Shown one piece after another: positions 7,503-15,006 of a stretch of DNA of 20,374 nucleotides. The first letter of the stretch is position 1. Each line of letters opens with the position of its first letter. The stretch is from an uncultured Eubacteriales bacterium. GTDB lineage: Bacteria; Bacillota; Clostridia; Oscillospirales; CAG-272. The DNA lies in contig URDX01000028.1 in NCBI GenBank assembly GCA_900546695.1, forward strand, positions 1 to 20,374, in the 5' to 3' direction. Position numbers and translations under genes: made by a program. The notes below the pieces were generated by a model. The model had not been told where the DNA came from and did no database searches. It was given only the letters and a program-made list of their open reading frames with translations.

Positions 7503-9352
7503 CTGCCCCTCTCCCTCTCGCAGCGGGCGACGACTCCGCCCGTCGTGACCGCGTAGCGCCACAGCCCGCGCGCCATGCGGTTAGCCGCAGTCGTGTAAAA
7601 GCTGTTCTCGGCAAAGAAGCGCCCGGGGGTATCCTCCGATATTATCTCGCCGTCGAAGAACAGCGCGCAGATATCGGCGTTTTCCGCCGCAAATTCAACG
7701 TCATGTGTGACGGTGAGCACCGTCATTCCGTCCGCGAGCAGCGAACGGAGTATGTCGGACAGCACGCGCTTTGCACCCGCGTCGAGCCCCTTTGTAGGCT
7801 CGTCGAGCAGCAGTATGCGCGGCTCGAGCAGCAGCAGCTTTGCAATGGCACATTTCTGCTGCTCACCGCCGCTCAGGTCGTACGGGTGGCGGTCGAGCAG
7901 AGCCCCGATGCCGATGCGCGCTGCGATTTCCGCTATCCTGCCGTCGCGCTCCGCTGCAGGTACTTCAAGCCGCAAAAGCACCTCGCCGAGATCCGCGCGC
8001 ACGGTATCGCGCAGAAAGACCGTCTGCGGGTTCTGCGGCAGCAGTGCAAGATTTCCGCGGTAAAGCGTGCCGCCGTGATACGATTTCAGCGGCTTTCCGC
8101 CGATGCGCACCTTGCCGCGATACGGCTTTTCGAGCCCTGCTATGACGCTGAGCATGGTGGTTTTTCCCGTGCCGTTGCCGCCGAGCAGGCAGTAATGCAC
8201 CCCGCGCGGAACTTTCAGCGAGCAGCCGCGGAGAACATCGGGCAGATCGCGCTCATATCTCTGCCATACGCCGTCAAGCTCTATCGCCGCATCTCCCTGC
8301 GCGTGCGCATTCTGTGCAGCGCCGTTATGATTCGCGGATTCACGTAGTGCGGATTCGTTCTGATTTGCAGACTCACGCTGCGTGTCCCCGCTCGTTTTTT
8401 CGGGGGCGTGCCGTGCAGATTCGTTCGGATTTACGGACTCATATCGTGCAGCTGCATTCTGTTTTTCTGAGAATGCGGGCGGCTCGGGCTCGTTTTTATC
8501 GCCGTGAAAACTCGCCTCAAGAATATCTCTGCCCTCGCGCACCGTAAGCGGGCATCCGCACTCGTCAAGCGTGCCGGATGCGCGCAGCTCGGCATATATG
8601 CGAACCGCGCTCGGCAATCCGAGCAGCATCGGATGGTCGGGAGCTGTCTCGCCGAGACGTTCACCTATGCAGCGCGGGCTGTCGTTTAAAAGCAGTCTGC
8701 CGCCGTCCATCAGCAGAACGCGGTCGGCGATGGGAAACACCTCTTCGAGCCGATGCTCTACGAGTATGACGGTAAGTCCGAGCTCGCGGTTAAGTCTGCG
8801 CAGCGTCGCTATAAAATCGGCTGCGGCTATCGGGTCAAGCTGACTGGTCGGCTCGTCGAGAATAAGCACGCGCGGCTGCATGACCATGACGGAAGCGAGA
8901 TTGAGCAGCTGCTTCTGACCGCCCGAGAGCTCGTCGGTGCGGCGGCGGAACCAATCCTGAATGCCGAAATAGCTCGCCATCTCACCCACTCTGCGGCGGA
9001 TAACGGGGGTCGGCAGGCCGAGGCTTTCAAGCCCGAAAGCAAGCTCATGCCACACCTTATCGGTCACTATCTGATTGTCGGGATTTTGCAGCACGTAGCC
9101 TATCTCCGACGCGCAGCGGCGCTCATCGACATCGCCGAGCTCGGTGCCGCAGTACACTATCCGACCGCTGCGGTCGCCGACGGGAGCGAGCGCGGGCTTG
9201 AGCAGGCGCAGAAGTGTTGTTTTTCCGCAGCCCGACTCGCCGCAGACGACGACAAACTCGCCGTCGGAGATTGAAAATGAAATGTCGCGCAGCGCGGGCG
9301 AATCGGTCTCGGGATATGAAAAGCTCAGATCCGAGATATGCAGTATTTCCAT
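7499..9352 (-). CDS. Fused double ECF ATPase (EcfA-EcfA)
   Basis: A 617-residue protein carrying both ATPases of an ECF transporter in one chain; they are usually two genes of about 280 residues. Domain 1 (about 1-250) has Walker A GESGCGKT (38-45), Q-loop LQNPDNQ (88-94), signature LSGGQ (142-146), Walker B LILDEPTS (163-170) and switch H200. Domain 2 (about 355-600) has Walker A GGNGTGKT (391-398), Q440, LSGGE (493-497), LLLDEPT (514-520) and H550. All catalytic residues are present in both. A hydrophilic linker of roughly 70 residues between them holds Asn/Ser/Glu repeats. The ATG at 9352 has AAGGAGG 7 bases upstream and overlaps the end of ecfT by 28 bases. Confidence 0.93.
   Translation of the reverse strand: MEILHISDLSFSYPETDSPALRDISFSISDGEFVVVCGESGCGKTTLLRLLKPALAPVGDRSGRIVYCGTELGDVDERRCASEIGYVLQNPDNQIVTDKVWHELAFGLESLGLPTPVIRRRVGEMASYFGIQDWFRRRTDELSGGQKQLLNLASVMVMQPRVLILDEPTSQLDPIAAADFIATLRRLNRELGLTVILVEHRLEEVFPIADRVLLMDGGRLLLNDSPRCIGERLGETAPDHPMLLGLPSAVRIYAELRASGTLDECGCPLTVREGRDILEASFHGDKNEPEPPAFSEKQNAAARYESVNPNESARHAPEKTSGDTQRESANQNESALRESANHNGAAQNAHAQGDAAIELDGVWQRYERDLPDVLRGCSLKVPRGVHYCLLGGNGTGKTTMLSVIAGLEKPYRGKVRIGGKPLKSYHGGTLYRGNLALLPQNPQTVFLRDTVRADLGEVLLRLEVPAAERDGRIAEIAARIGIGALLDRHPYDLSGGEQQKCAIAKLLLLEPRILLLDEPTKGLDAGAKRVLSDILRSLLADGMTVLTVTHDVEFAAENADICALFFDGEIISEDTPGRFFAENSFYTTAANRMARGLWRYAVTTGGVVARCERERGR
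8324..8440 (-). repeat. Repeat-coding linker between the two ATPase domains
   Basis: Residues 305-343 of the fused ATPase contain ESVNPNESA, ESANQNESA and ESANHN. The plus-strand DNA shows the matching copies GATTCGTTCTGATTTGCAGA and GATTCGTTCGGATTTACGGA. It reads as an expanded, flexible and polar tether. Confidence 0.7.
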
Positions 9353-10206
9353 ACAAGCGCCTCCTTAAGTTCAATTACAAACGGCAGCAGCGACAGCACC
9401 GCAAACGCAGCGTAGCTCACCGCCGCGAGGGGGGTATGCGGAAGCGGGCTGATGCGCGGGTAAAAATAAAATGCGCACTCCCCCGTGCCCACACCGACGA
9501 GCGAGAGTATCAGCAGCGCCGCAGAGCATGCGAGCACCGCACCGTCAGAGCGGTAGAAATTAAAGAGCGAAAAGCTCGTCCGCCCCTTTATGCCGTAGCC
9601 GCGCGCACGCATCGACGCAGCCGTCTCGACCGAATTTTCGAGCGACCATGCGACCATCGCGGTAAAGACGCGCAGCGCGCCGCGCAGACGGTCGATGTAT
9701 CCGCGCGACGAATACAGTCCCATCCCCTTCTGCGTACGACTGACCCTGCGCATGCGGCGGCGGAACATCGGTATGAAGCGCAGCGCCATCGACAGTATGA
9801 GCGAGAATTTCGGCAGCACTCTGCCGAACAGCCACAGCAGCTTATCGCTCGTCATGACCTCGCCGAGGCTGCGGCACCACAGCATAACGCCGATTACGGT
9901 CACGGCGATAGCCGCTCCGTAGACAAACGCCTCAAGCGTTACGGGATTGCCGTTGAGAAAGAAGAGCGGCGTTACGCCGTTATGCGAGAACAGCGGATTT
10001 GTTATCGCAACGAGCAGGAACATAGTAAGATAAAAAGCGATATTTCCGGGCAGAGCGCGTCTGCCGAGCAGCATTCCGCAAAACAATATGCCGCCGAGCA
10101 GTGCGCTGAGCTGCATGATGGGGTTTGTCACGAACATCGCGACAAGCAGCACCGAGCAGAAATATACAAGCAGCACCGTCGGATGATATCCGTCAAACGC
10201 CTTCAT
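9325..10206 (-). CDS. ecfT: ECF transporter transmembrane coupling protein EcfT
   Basis: A 293-residue membrane protein that couples ATP hydrolysis by the EcfA domains to toppling of the S component. Hydrophobic segments lie near residues 10-26, 31-48, 55-70, 95-110 and in the C-terminal third. The cytoplasmic coupling region has ALRFIPMF (141-148) and the Ala-Arg-Gly motif SMRARGYG (199-205) that docks into the ATPases. Two ATGs are possible, at 10212 and 10206. I chose 10206 because AGGAGG (10218-10213) directly abuts the upstream ATG, leaving no spacer, but is 6 bases from the second. The gene starts inside the end of the small DUF4430 gene (14-base overlap) and overlaps the ATPase start by 28 bases. 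Confidence 0.92.
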   Translation of the reverse strand: MKAFDGYHPTVLLVYFCSVLLVAMFVTNPIMQLSALLGGILFCGMLLGRRALPGNIAFYLTMFLLVAITNPLFSHNGVTPLFFLNGNPVTLEAFVYGAAIAVTVIGVMLWCRSLGEVMTSDKLLWLFGRVLPKFSLILSMALRFIPMFRRRMRRVSRTQKGMGLYSSRGYIDRLRGALRVFTAMVAWSLENSVETAASMRARGYGIKGRTSFSLFNFYRSDGAVLACSAALLILSLVGVGTGECAFYFYPRISPLPHTPLAAVSYAAFAVLSLLPFVIELKEALVWKYCISRI

Positions 10207-10756
10207 TCGCATCCTCCTCTATCCATTCGCAGCCGACGTCGTGACCGAGATCGCAGGTGTAGACCCACTCTATCGTCTGACCGTCGCGCAACTCGTATTT
10301 TGAGCAGCCGTAGTTCGGAAACTCACCGTCCACCCGATACATCCAGCCCGAGAGCGCCCCGCACGAAAACTCGTACAGATAGTGTATGCCCTGAATGTAA
10401 ACGCTGCCGTAGCTGTTTTTATCCGCGCCCTGATACTCCATCTGTATCTTATTGTAGCGCACGGCGCGGTCGAGAATATCGAAAACTGTGTCCCCCGGGC
10501 GGAGCACATACTCGGTCGGCGCGAGTATGACCCCGTCGGGCGGGACGAATTCCTCCGAGCGCAGCGCGGGATCGAGATCGTCGTAGTTATCGAGAATCGT
10601 GTCGCAGCGGATGCTTATCGTGACCGTCTCGCTGTCCGGCGTTATGTCGTCGATATGCGTCAGATAATATTCGTCCACCGACTGAATATTAGTGCCGTTT
10701 ATCAGCACCGCTATCAGCAGAATTATGCCGAATATCGCGACTATATCCTTCTTCAT
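10193..10756 (-). CDS. Small signal-anchored DUF4430 (transcobalamin C-terminal-like) protein
   Basis: A 187-residue protein with one N-terminal hydrophobic segment (residues 5-20) after a lysine pair and no clear cleavage site, so it is probably held in the membrane with the rest outside. The remainder is a single DUF4430 domain. It shows strand VTISI (45-49), GDTVFDILDRA (88-98), the diagnostic SGWMYRVDGEFPNYG (136-150) and DGQTIEWVYT (158-167). DUF4430 is related to the C-terminal beta-grasp domain of transcobalamin and intrinsic factor, which covers bound cobalamin. AGGAGG lies 8 bases before the ATG at 10756. It overlaps ecfT, strongly tying it to transport; I infer it hands ligand to the S component or captures it. 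Three cysteines (51, 132, 151) could form a disulfide. Confidence 0.88.
   Translation of the reverse strand: MKKDIVAIFGIILLIAVLINGTNIQSVDEYYLTHIDDITPDSETVTISIRCDTILDNYDDLDPALRSEEFVPPDGVILAPTEYVLRPGDTVFDILDRAVRYNKIQMEYQGADKNSYGSVYIQGIHYLYEFSCGALSGWMYRVDGEFPNYGCSKYELRDGQTIEWVYTCDLGHDVGCEWIEEDANEGV
10213..10218 (-). promoter_or_regulatory. Ribosome binding site that decides the ecfT start
   Basis: On the minus strand AGGAGG is followed by ATGCGAATG. The first ATG abuts the site without a spacer, while the second, at 10206, sits six bases away. The site lies within the coding end of the preceding DUF4430 gene. Confidence 0.75.
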
Positions 10757-10804
10757 CTCCCGCGCCTCCTCTCGTGTTCTGCGTCGCTTCTTATGCTTAC
10801 GTAT

Positions 10805-10832
10805 CTTTTATTCCGCGCCTTTTATTCCGCGC
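10805..10832 (-). repeat. Perfect 14-base tandem repeat in an operon spacer
   Basis: CTTTTATTCCGCGC occurs twice head to tail on the plus strand in the 95-base gap between the toroid gene and the small DUF4430 gene, followed by CTTTTTT. It is the longest spacer in the operon. No hairpin is formed by the repeat itself. Confidence 0.7.
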
Positions 10833-10851
10833 TTTTTTGACCGCAGCCGCT

Positions 10852-12783
10852 TCAATCGTCGCCGTCGTCGTACATTGCGGCAAGCTGCTCCATCTCGGTC
10901 TTATGCCTGTTTTTGCGGCGGCGTATCCTGCGCACGAGCAGCACGGCGGTCACTGCGAGAACGACGGCGCACACCGCACCTATTATCAGCGCGCGCAGCA
11001 GGTTATCGACCTTTGTCTTTGATTTGACAACGTCCTCCCACCGCTCTATCTTTGCCCTGTCGTATTCGGAGAGCGCGTTGTATCTGTCTACTATCGCGTC
11101 TATCTTTCCCTTGTCTCCGAGCGAAAGCCCGTCAAACGGGTACAGCTGCTCGCGGATGTCCTCGTTTATCGATTCTATCTCCGCCTGTATCGCTGCGATG
11201 TCCGCCTTTGCCTGTGTCAGTCGGGCTATATAGTCATTCCTGCCGTCAAAATCCTCGCAGCTTTCAAGCTTATCGAGCAGCGTTGTAACGGTGACATACT
11301 GCTCGGTCGTCAGCGGCTGCGGAAGCCCGTCAGCCGCTGCACGGTCGGATGCGGTGAACGACAGAATGACCGTCGCATCATCGCCGTCGCCCGGGCTCTC
11401 AATTACCTCGGTCGTGTCGGCTATCGCCGCGATGTCTACCCCCGCGGCTGCCGCCGCATCCGACAGTCGACAGTAGTTATAAACATAGCTGCGCTCGCCG
11501 TCGGGCAGCGAATAATACTCCCGCATAAGCTCCTCGAGCACACCCGCGCTCTCATCGCCCGTCAGTGCCCCGATACGTGCCGAAAGCTCGGATATCCTCT
11601 CGCGCAGTGCGCTGCTCTGCTCGGGGCGAAAGTCGTAGAGCGTCCGCATTCCGAGCGCCTGTCTGCGCAGCGCCGCCATGGTGTACAGCGTCTGCTCGCT
11701 CGCCATCGTATTCGAGCGGTCGGGCAGCGATGTTGGATTGTCGGGGTCGTATGTATAGGAGTGAACAAAGCCGCCGTCCGACATCCGATAGCGCATTATG
11801 CCGTCAAGGAGTGTGCTATCGTTCTTTATAAAGCGCTCGTCGGTCAGCGGATCGATGCCGAGACAGCAGAGCGCGACCGTTACCTGATCGGTGCTCTCGA
11901 CGTTCTGCGTGCCCCAGCTCGTATAGTCGCCCGTGTCGAGCTGCAGCTCGGACAGCCGATCTATCGCCTCGTCGACGACATCACGCACCCTCCGCGTTAC
12001 GGCGGCGGAATCCGAGCGACGTTTGTAGCTGTAGCTGCGCTCGCTGTTGTAATACGGTGCAAGCGCCTGCAGCGCCATCGCGGTGATATCCGGGTCTGCG
12101 GTCCTTCCGCTGAGCGCGAAGCCGCCGTCGGTGAGCTGCGAGCGCAATATCTCGACGATTATGTCGTCGCGGGTGTAGTACGCATCCGCGGGAACCTCAT
12201 ATCTCATGCTGTCGAGCGCGATGAGCCCCCATATCCAGCCGTTTATTCCCTGTCTGCCGAGCGGGGTCGCAAGTCCGCGATTATATGTTCCGTCCGCAAT
12301 AAGGTCTATCGGCGCGCCGCTCTCATCGGTGCTGAGTGCACGCGGGTCTCCGCCCGCAGCAAGCACGGCGAGCGAAATGCGATGCCACTCGGTAGCCTTT
12401 GCCGCGCTGAGCTTGCCCGGGTCGCGGTAGCGCTCCTCGACGCGGTCGCGTATGACCGCGAGATAGCCCGCGTAGTTATCCTCTACGCCGAGCCGCGAGA
12501 GCCCGATTTGATACCAGTCGCCCGGTGTGCTGCCAGCAAGCTCGAGATAGGTCTCGTTTATCAGATATCCGTCGGCGCTCGAGCCGTTATCGAGCTTTTT
12601 CCATTCGATTATGCCGTCGGCAACGGCGGTCACAGCCGCAGCGCGTCCCTCGGGGGTGTCGCCCGCATCGACCTCCGCTGCACTGCACAGCGGCAGTGCC
12701 GCAGCCGACAGTACGGCGGCCGCTGTGCAAAGCAGCGCCGCCGCGCGGAGGGGGAGGCTTTTTCGAAGCCCGATACAATTCAT
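10852..12783 (-). CDS. Membrane-anchored alpha/alpha-toroid (prenyltransferase/transcobalamin-like) surface protein
   Basis: A 643-residue secreted protein. A signal peptide (1-36, ending LCSAAEV) leads to an alpha/alpha-toroid domain (about 45-385) with ATEWHR (130-135), IDLIADGTYN (159-168), GINGWIWGLIALD (179-191) and repeats with DGGF (219-222 and 336-339). DITAMALQALAPYY (232-245) resembles helices of the prenyltransferase/squalene cyclase and transcobalamin barrels. No catalytic DxDD or zinc ligand set is evident, which suggests ligand binding rather than catalysis. A helical stalk (about 490-595), a membrane segment (598-618) and a basic tail follow. The ATG at 12783 is 3 bases after the preceding stop, with GAGGA inside that gene's end. 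It is the bacterial counterpart of the transcobalamin N-terminal half by fold; the ligand is unproven. Confidence 0.85.
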   Translation of the reverse strand: MNCIGLRKSLPLRAAALLCTAAAVLSAAALPLCSAAEVDAGDTPEGRAAAVTAVADGIIEWKKLDNGSSADGYLINETYLELAGSTPGDWYQIGLSRLGVEDNYAGYLAVIRDRVEERYRDPGKLSAAKATEWHRISLAVLAAGGDPRALSTDESGAPIDLIADGTYNRGLATPLGRQGINGWIWGLIALDSMRYEVPADAYYTRDDIIVEILRSQLTDGGFALSGRTADPDITAMALQALAPYYNSERSYSYKRRSDSAAVTRRVRDVVDEAIDRLSELQLDTGDYTSWGTQNVESTDQVTVALCCLGIDPLTDERFIKNDSTLLDGIMRYRMSDGGFVHSYTYDPDNPTSLPDRSNTMASEQTLYTMAALRRQALGMRTLYDFRPEQSSALRERISELSARIGALTGDESAGVLEELMREYYSLPDGERSYVYNYCRLSDAAAAAGVDIAAIADTTEVIESPGDGDDATVILSFTASDRAAADGLPQPLTTEQYVTVTTLLDKLESCEDFDGRNDYIARLTQAKADIAAIQAEIESINEDIREQLYPFDGLSLGDKGKIDAIVDRYNALSEYDRAKIERWEDVVKSKTKVDNLLRALIIGAVCAVVLAVTAVLLVRRIRRRKNRHKTEMEQLAAMYDDGDD

Positions 12784-12786
12784 AGC

Positions 12787-14739
12787 TTAGTCCTCGTTTC
12801 GGTCGTTTTCCGTGTTGTCTGCGATTTCGGTGCTGTCGGTGCTTTCCGTGTTGTCGACGCTTTCGGCGCTGTCAGTGTTTTCGATGTTGTCGGTAGTTTC
12901 GGCATTGTCTGCATTGTCTGCATTGTCGACGGTGTCTGTGCTCTCAATATATGTATTGTCGGCATTCGCTGCACCGTCGACACTTTTCGCGCCGTCGGCA
13001 GCAGAATTATTCTTATGCAGAAGCGCAAGCGCAGGAGCGAAAACTGTCGCAAGCTTACGACGGAACACCACAGCCGCTACAGCCGCGCACGCAAGAACCG
13101 CCGCGACCGACACGCAGACGATTATTACGGTATCGCCGACACTGCCATCCGATGTATCTGCCGCGTCTCCCTTGCCGTCTGCACCGCCGGTGCTGCCGTT
13201 TTTATCGGATTTGCCGCCGTTCTTGCCGACGGATGCGCCGCCCGACACTGTCTCAAACAGCGAGCCTTCGGTCAGCTCGCCCGAGATCGTACCCGAGGCA
13301 GCGCCGCTCGCTATATTATCGGGTCTGAGCGATTCGGGGAGAGACGCGAATGCAGAGCCGTCGGAGACGACGGACGAGCCGCCTGCGCCGCCTATCGAGC
13401 CCGATATGCCCGTGCCCTTTCCGCCGCCGATGCCTGTGCTGCCCGAGCCGCCCATTCCGCTTGTACCGTGGCTCCCTGAGCTGCTGTTTGAGCCGCTGAT
13501 TGAGCCGCTGATTGAGCCGCTGATCGAGCCGCCCGTGCCGTGATTACCCGAGCCGCCCGTATTTCCGCCCGTACCGCCGTTTATACCGCCGTCCGGCGCG
13601 ATCGCGGAGGACGGATTCGCCACCGCATAGCGCAGCGCATCCGACACAGAGCCGACCGTCGACTGCGACGCATCAAGCTGCTCCATTGCCGCAAGCGCCT
13701 GAGCGTAAGCCAATGCCACATTTGTGCGGTCGAGCAGCCCCGACGCACGTGCATCGCATATCGCGCGGGTCAACCCGTCCTTATCGGCAACGCCGAAATA
13801 CCCGCCCGACGGCTGAACATCGACATCGGGTATCTCGGTGCCCATTGCGCCGAAGCCGCCGATATCGGCACCGTAGCCGAGCGTGAACTGCACGCGGACG
13901 ACATCGCCGTCCGAGAGATAGCAGTCGGCAAAGCCGACATTCGGAAAAATATTATTTACGCTGTACATCCATCCCGAGCCGTTGCTGATGACGAACTCGC
14001 CAAGGTGCCCGCGCCAGTTTGCGTAATCGTTCGGGTCGAAGTAGGACATGGTCGATTCGAGATGCGGCGTAAGTACCGACGGAATGCCCGGCTCGATATC
14101 CAGCGCGCGGGGCGCGGAAGGGTTACCGAAGCGGCTGTAGCCGTTGTAGCGCGAAGCGCTCTTGGTTCCGTCCGCGATATACGCGAGATAAAAAGAGGAA
14201 TCGAGTGATCCGCCGCAGTAGCTGACAAAGCCGCAGTCCGACAGCATGCGCACAAGCTGCGCCGCAGCCGTCTCACCCTCATAGATGGGTACATACATCG
14301 GGTAAACTATGTAGCCGCAGCCGAGCGTAAACGCCTCGACGCTCCACACTGCGGTGCCGATAGCCTCACCCTCCGCCGCGCGCTCGTAGTAAACGGTATA
14401 GTTCAGTTCGCGGCGTCTGCCGCCGTCTGAGATCGCGGTCACGGTGATCGTGTTTGCGCCCTCTGAGGTAAACACGAGGGTATAGCTCGTTTTTTCGTTA
14501 TCGTCCCATGTCGGCTCGACCTTATCGCCGTTCAGCCGCACGGTCACTTTTATCTTCTCATCCGAAGCGTTTCTCGCCCAGACGTCGAAGGTCTTTTTAC
14601 TGCCCCGCTGTACCGCGCCGTCGACAAGCGTTGTGGTGACGGTCGGTCCCGCCGCAGATACGGGTAATGCGGCGATGATGAGCAATGTGCATGCAAGCAG
14701 CAGGCACAGCAGCGCCGAAAGGCGCCTTTTCGTATTCAT
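12787..14739 (-). CDS. Secreted, membrane-anchored DUF4430 protein with acidic cytoplasmic tail
   Basis: A 650-residue protein. Signal peptide (1-30, cut after LPVSAA); a beta-rich Ig-like domain (31-120); a DUF4430 domain (about 130-295) with the diagnostic SGWMYSVNNIFPNVG (255-269) and SDGDVVRVQFTLGYG (276-290). A helical segment comes next, then a Gly/Ser-rich tether (about 383-460) with SISG repeats, a membrane segment (536-559), RRK, and a long tail rich in Asn, Asp, Glu and Thr (about 575-650). The ATG at 14739 was chosen because AAGGAG lies 9 bases upstream and a proper signal peptide starts there; the frame to 14805 adds 22 atypical residues. As first gene after a terminator-like hairpin it probably opens the operon. 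Role inferred: outer capture of a corrinoid-like ligand. Confidence 0.87.
   Translation of the reverse strand: MNTKRRLSALLCLLLACTLLIIAALPVSAAGPTVTTTLVDGAVQRGSKKTFDVWARNASDEKIKVTVRLNGDKVEPTWDDNEKTSYTLVFTSEGANTITVTAISDGGRRRELNYTVYYERAAEGEAIGTAVWSVEAFTLGCGYIVYPMYVPIYEGETAAAQLVRMLSDCGFVSYCGGSLDSSFYLAYIADGTKSASRYNGYSRFGNPSAPRALDIEPGIPSVLTPHLESTMSYFDPNDYANWRGHLGEFVISNGSGWMYSVNNIFPNVGFADCYLSDGDVVRVQFTLGYGADIGGFGAMGTEIPDVDVQPSGGYFGVADKDGLTRAICDARASGLLDRTNVALAYAQALAAMEQLDASQSTVGSVSDALRYAVANPSSAIAPDGGINGGTGGNTGGSGNHGTGGSISGSISGSISGSNSSSGSHGTSGMGGSGSTGIGGGKGTGISGSIGGAGGSSVVSDGSAFASLPESLRPDNIASGAASGTISGELTEGSLFETVSGGASVGKNGGKSDKNGSTGGADGKGDAADTSDGSVGDTVIIVCVSVAAVLACAAVAAVVFRRKLATVFAPALALLHKNNSAADGAKSVDGAANADNTYIESTDTVDNADNADNAETTDNIENTDSAESVDNTESTDSTEIADNTENDRNED
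12797..12960 (-). repeat. Degenerate repeats coding the acidic cytoplasmic tail
   Basis: The plus strand is a run of related GTTGTC/GCTTTC units, including GCATTGTCT repeated at 12902, 12911 and 12920. On the minus strand they encode DNADNADNA and variants such as ENTDSAESVDNTEST. The base pattern suggests expansion by slippage or unequal crossing-over. Confidence 0.7.
13490..13525 (-). repeat. 12-base tandem repeat coding SISG units
   Basis: GAGCCGCTGATT occurs at 13490 and 13502, with GAGCCGCTGATC at 13514, and degenerate units flank them. They encode SISG repeats in the extracellular tether of the DUF4430 protein. Copy number may vary between strains. Confidence 0.8.
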
Positions 14740-14832
14740 CCGTTTATTCTCCTTTCGGGAAAGCGGAATAATGTGTATTGTTTTTCGGGGGTCATGAAGC
14801 GGCACGGCTGCATCTGACGCATTCTACGATGT

Positions 14833-14869
14833 CCGACAGTTCCTGTCGGTCCCCGACAACGTCCGACAG
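14833..14869 (-). other. Leader with mutually exclusive hairpins
   Basis: CCGACAG (14833-14839), CTGTCGG (14843-14849) and CCGACAG (14863-14869) on the plus strand let the middle segment pair with either flank. One hairpin has a 3-base loop and the other a 13-base loop. They lie about 95-130 bases before the ATG of the DUF4430 gene, in its presumed leader. No B12-box (GCCACTG) is visible in this spacer on the minus strand, so this is not a standard cobalamin riboswitch. Confidence 0.45.
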
Positions 14870-14931
14870 CCCCGACGGCAGCATGTAAAAACCGACGGAT
14901 TGCGACGTTTTTTCGTTTTTTCAAGCCGCCC

Positions 14932-14972
14932 GAAAAAAGCGGAACAAGGAATGCGGAATTTTTCCGCATTCC
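14932..14972 (-). terminator. Terminator-like hairpin after the giant surface-protein gene
   Basis: On the minus strand GGAATGCGGAA-AAA-TTCCGCATTCC is a perfect 11-base stem with a three-base loop. It begins 35 bases past the stop, followed by TTGTTCCGCTTTTTTCG. The T-run is delayed, so it may be leaky or act as an mRNA 3' end stabiliser. Confidence 0.65.
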
Positions 14973-15006
14973 CGTCCCATCAGGCAGTCCGCTGCCTGAA
15001 AATTAT

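Noticed and set aside
10852..12783. A true prenyltransferase or squalene-hopene cyclase
   Set aside because: The protein is secreted, membrane-anchored with a long stalk, and shows no DxDD or zinc-site motifs. The neighbours are DUF4430 and ECF genes rather than isoprenoid genes.
12797..12960. Possible CRISPR array because of short regular repeats
   Set aside because: The units are 9-15 bases, degenerate and in frame with the DUF4430 protein tail, with no spacers of constant length and no cas genes.
11761..13479. A 572-codon plus-strand open frame
   Set aside because: It spans the junction of two well-supported minus-strand genes and is low-complexity shadow sequence (Arg/Ala-rich, then runs of Val/Ser/Cys from the tail repeats).
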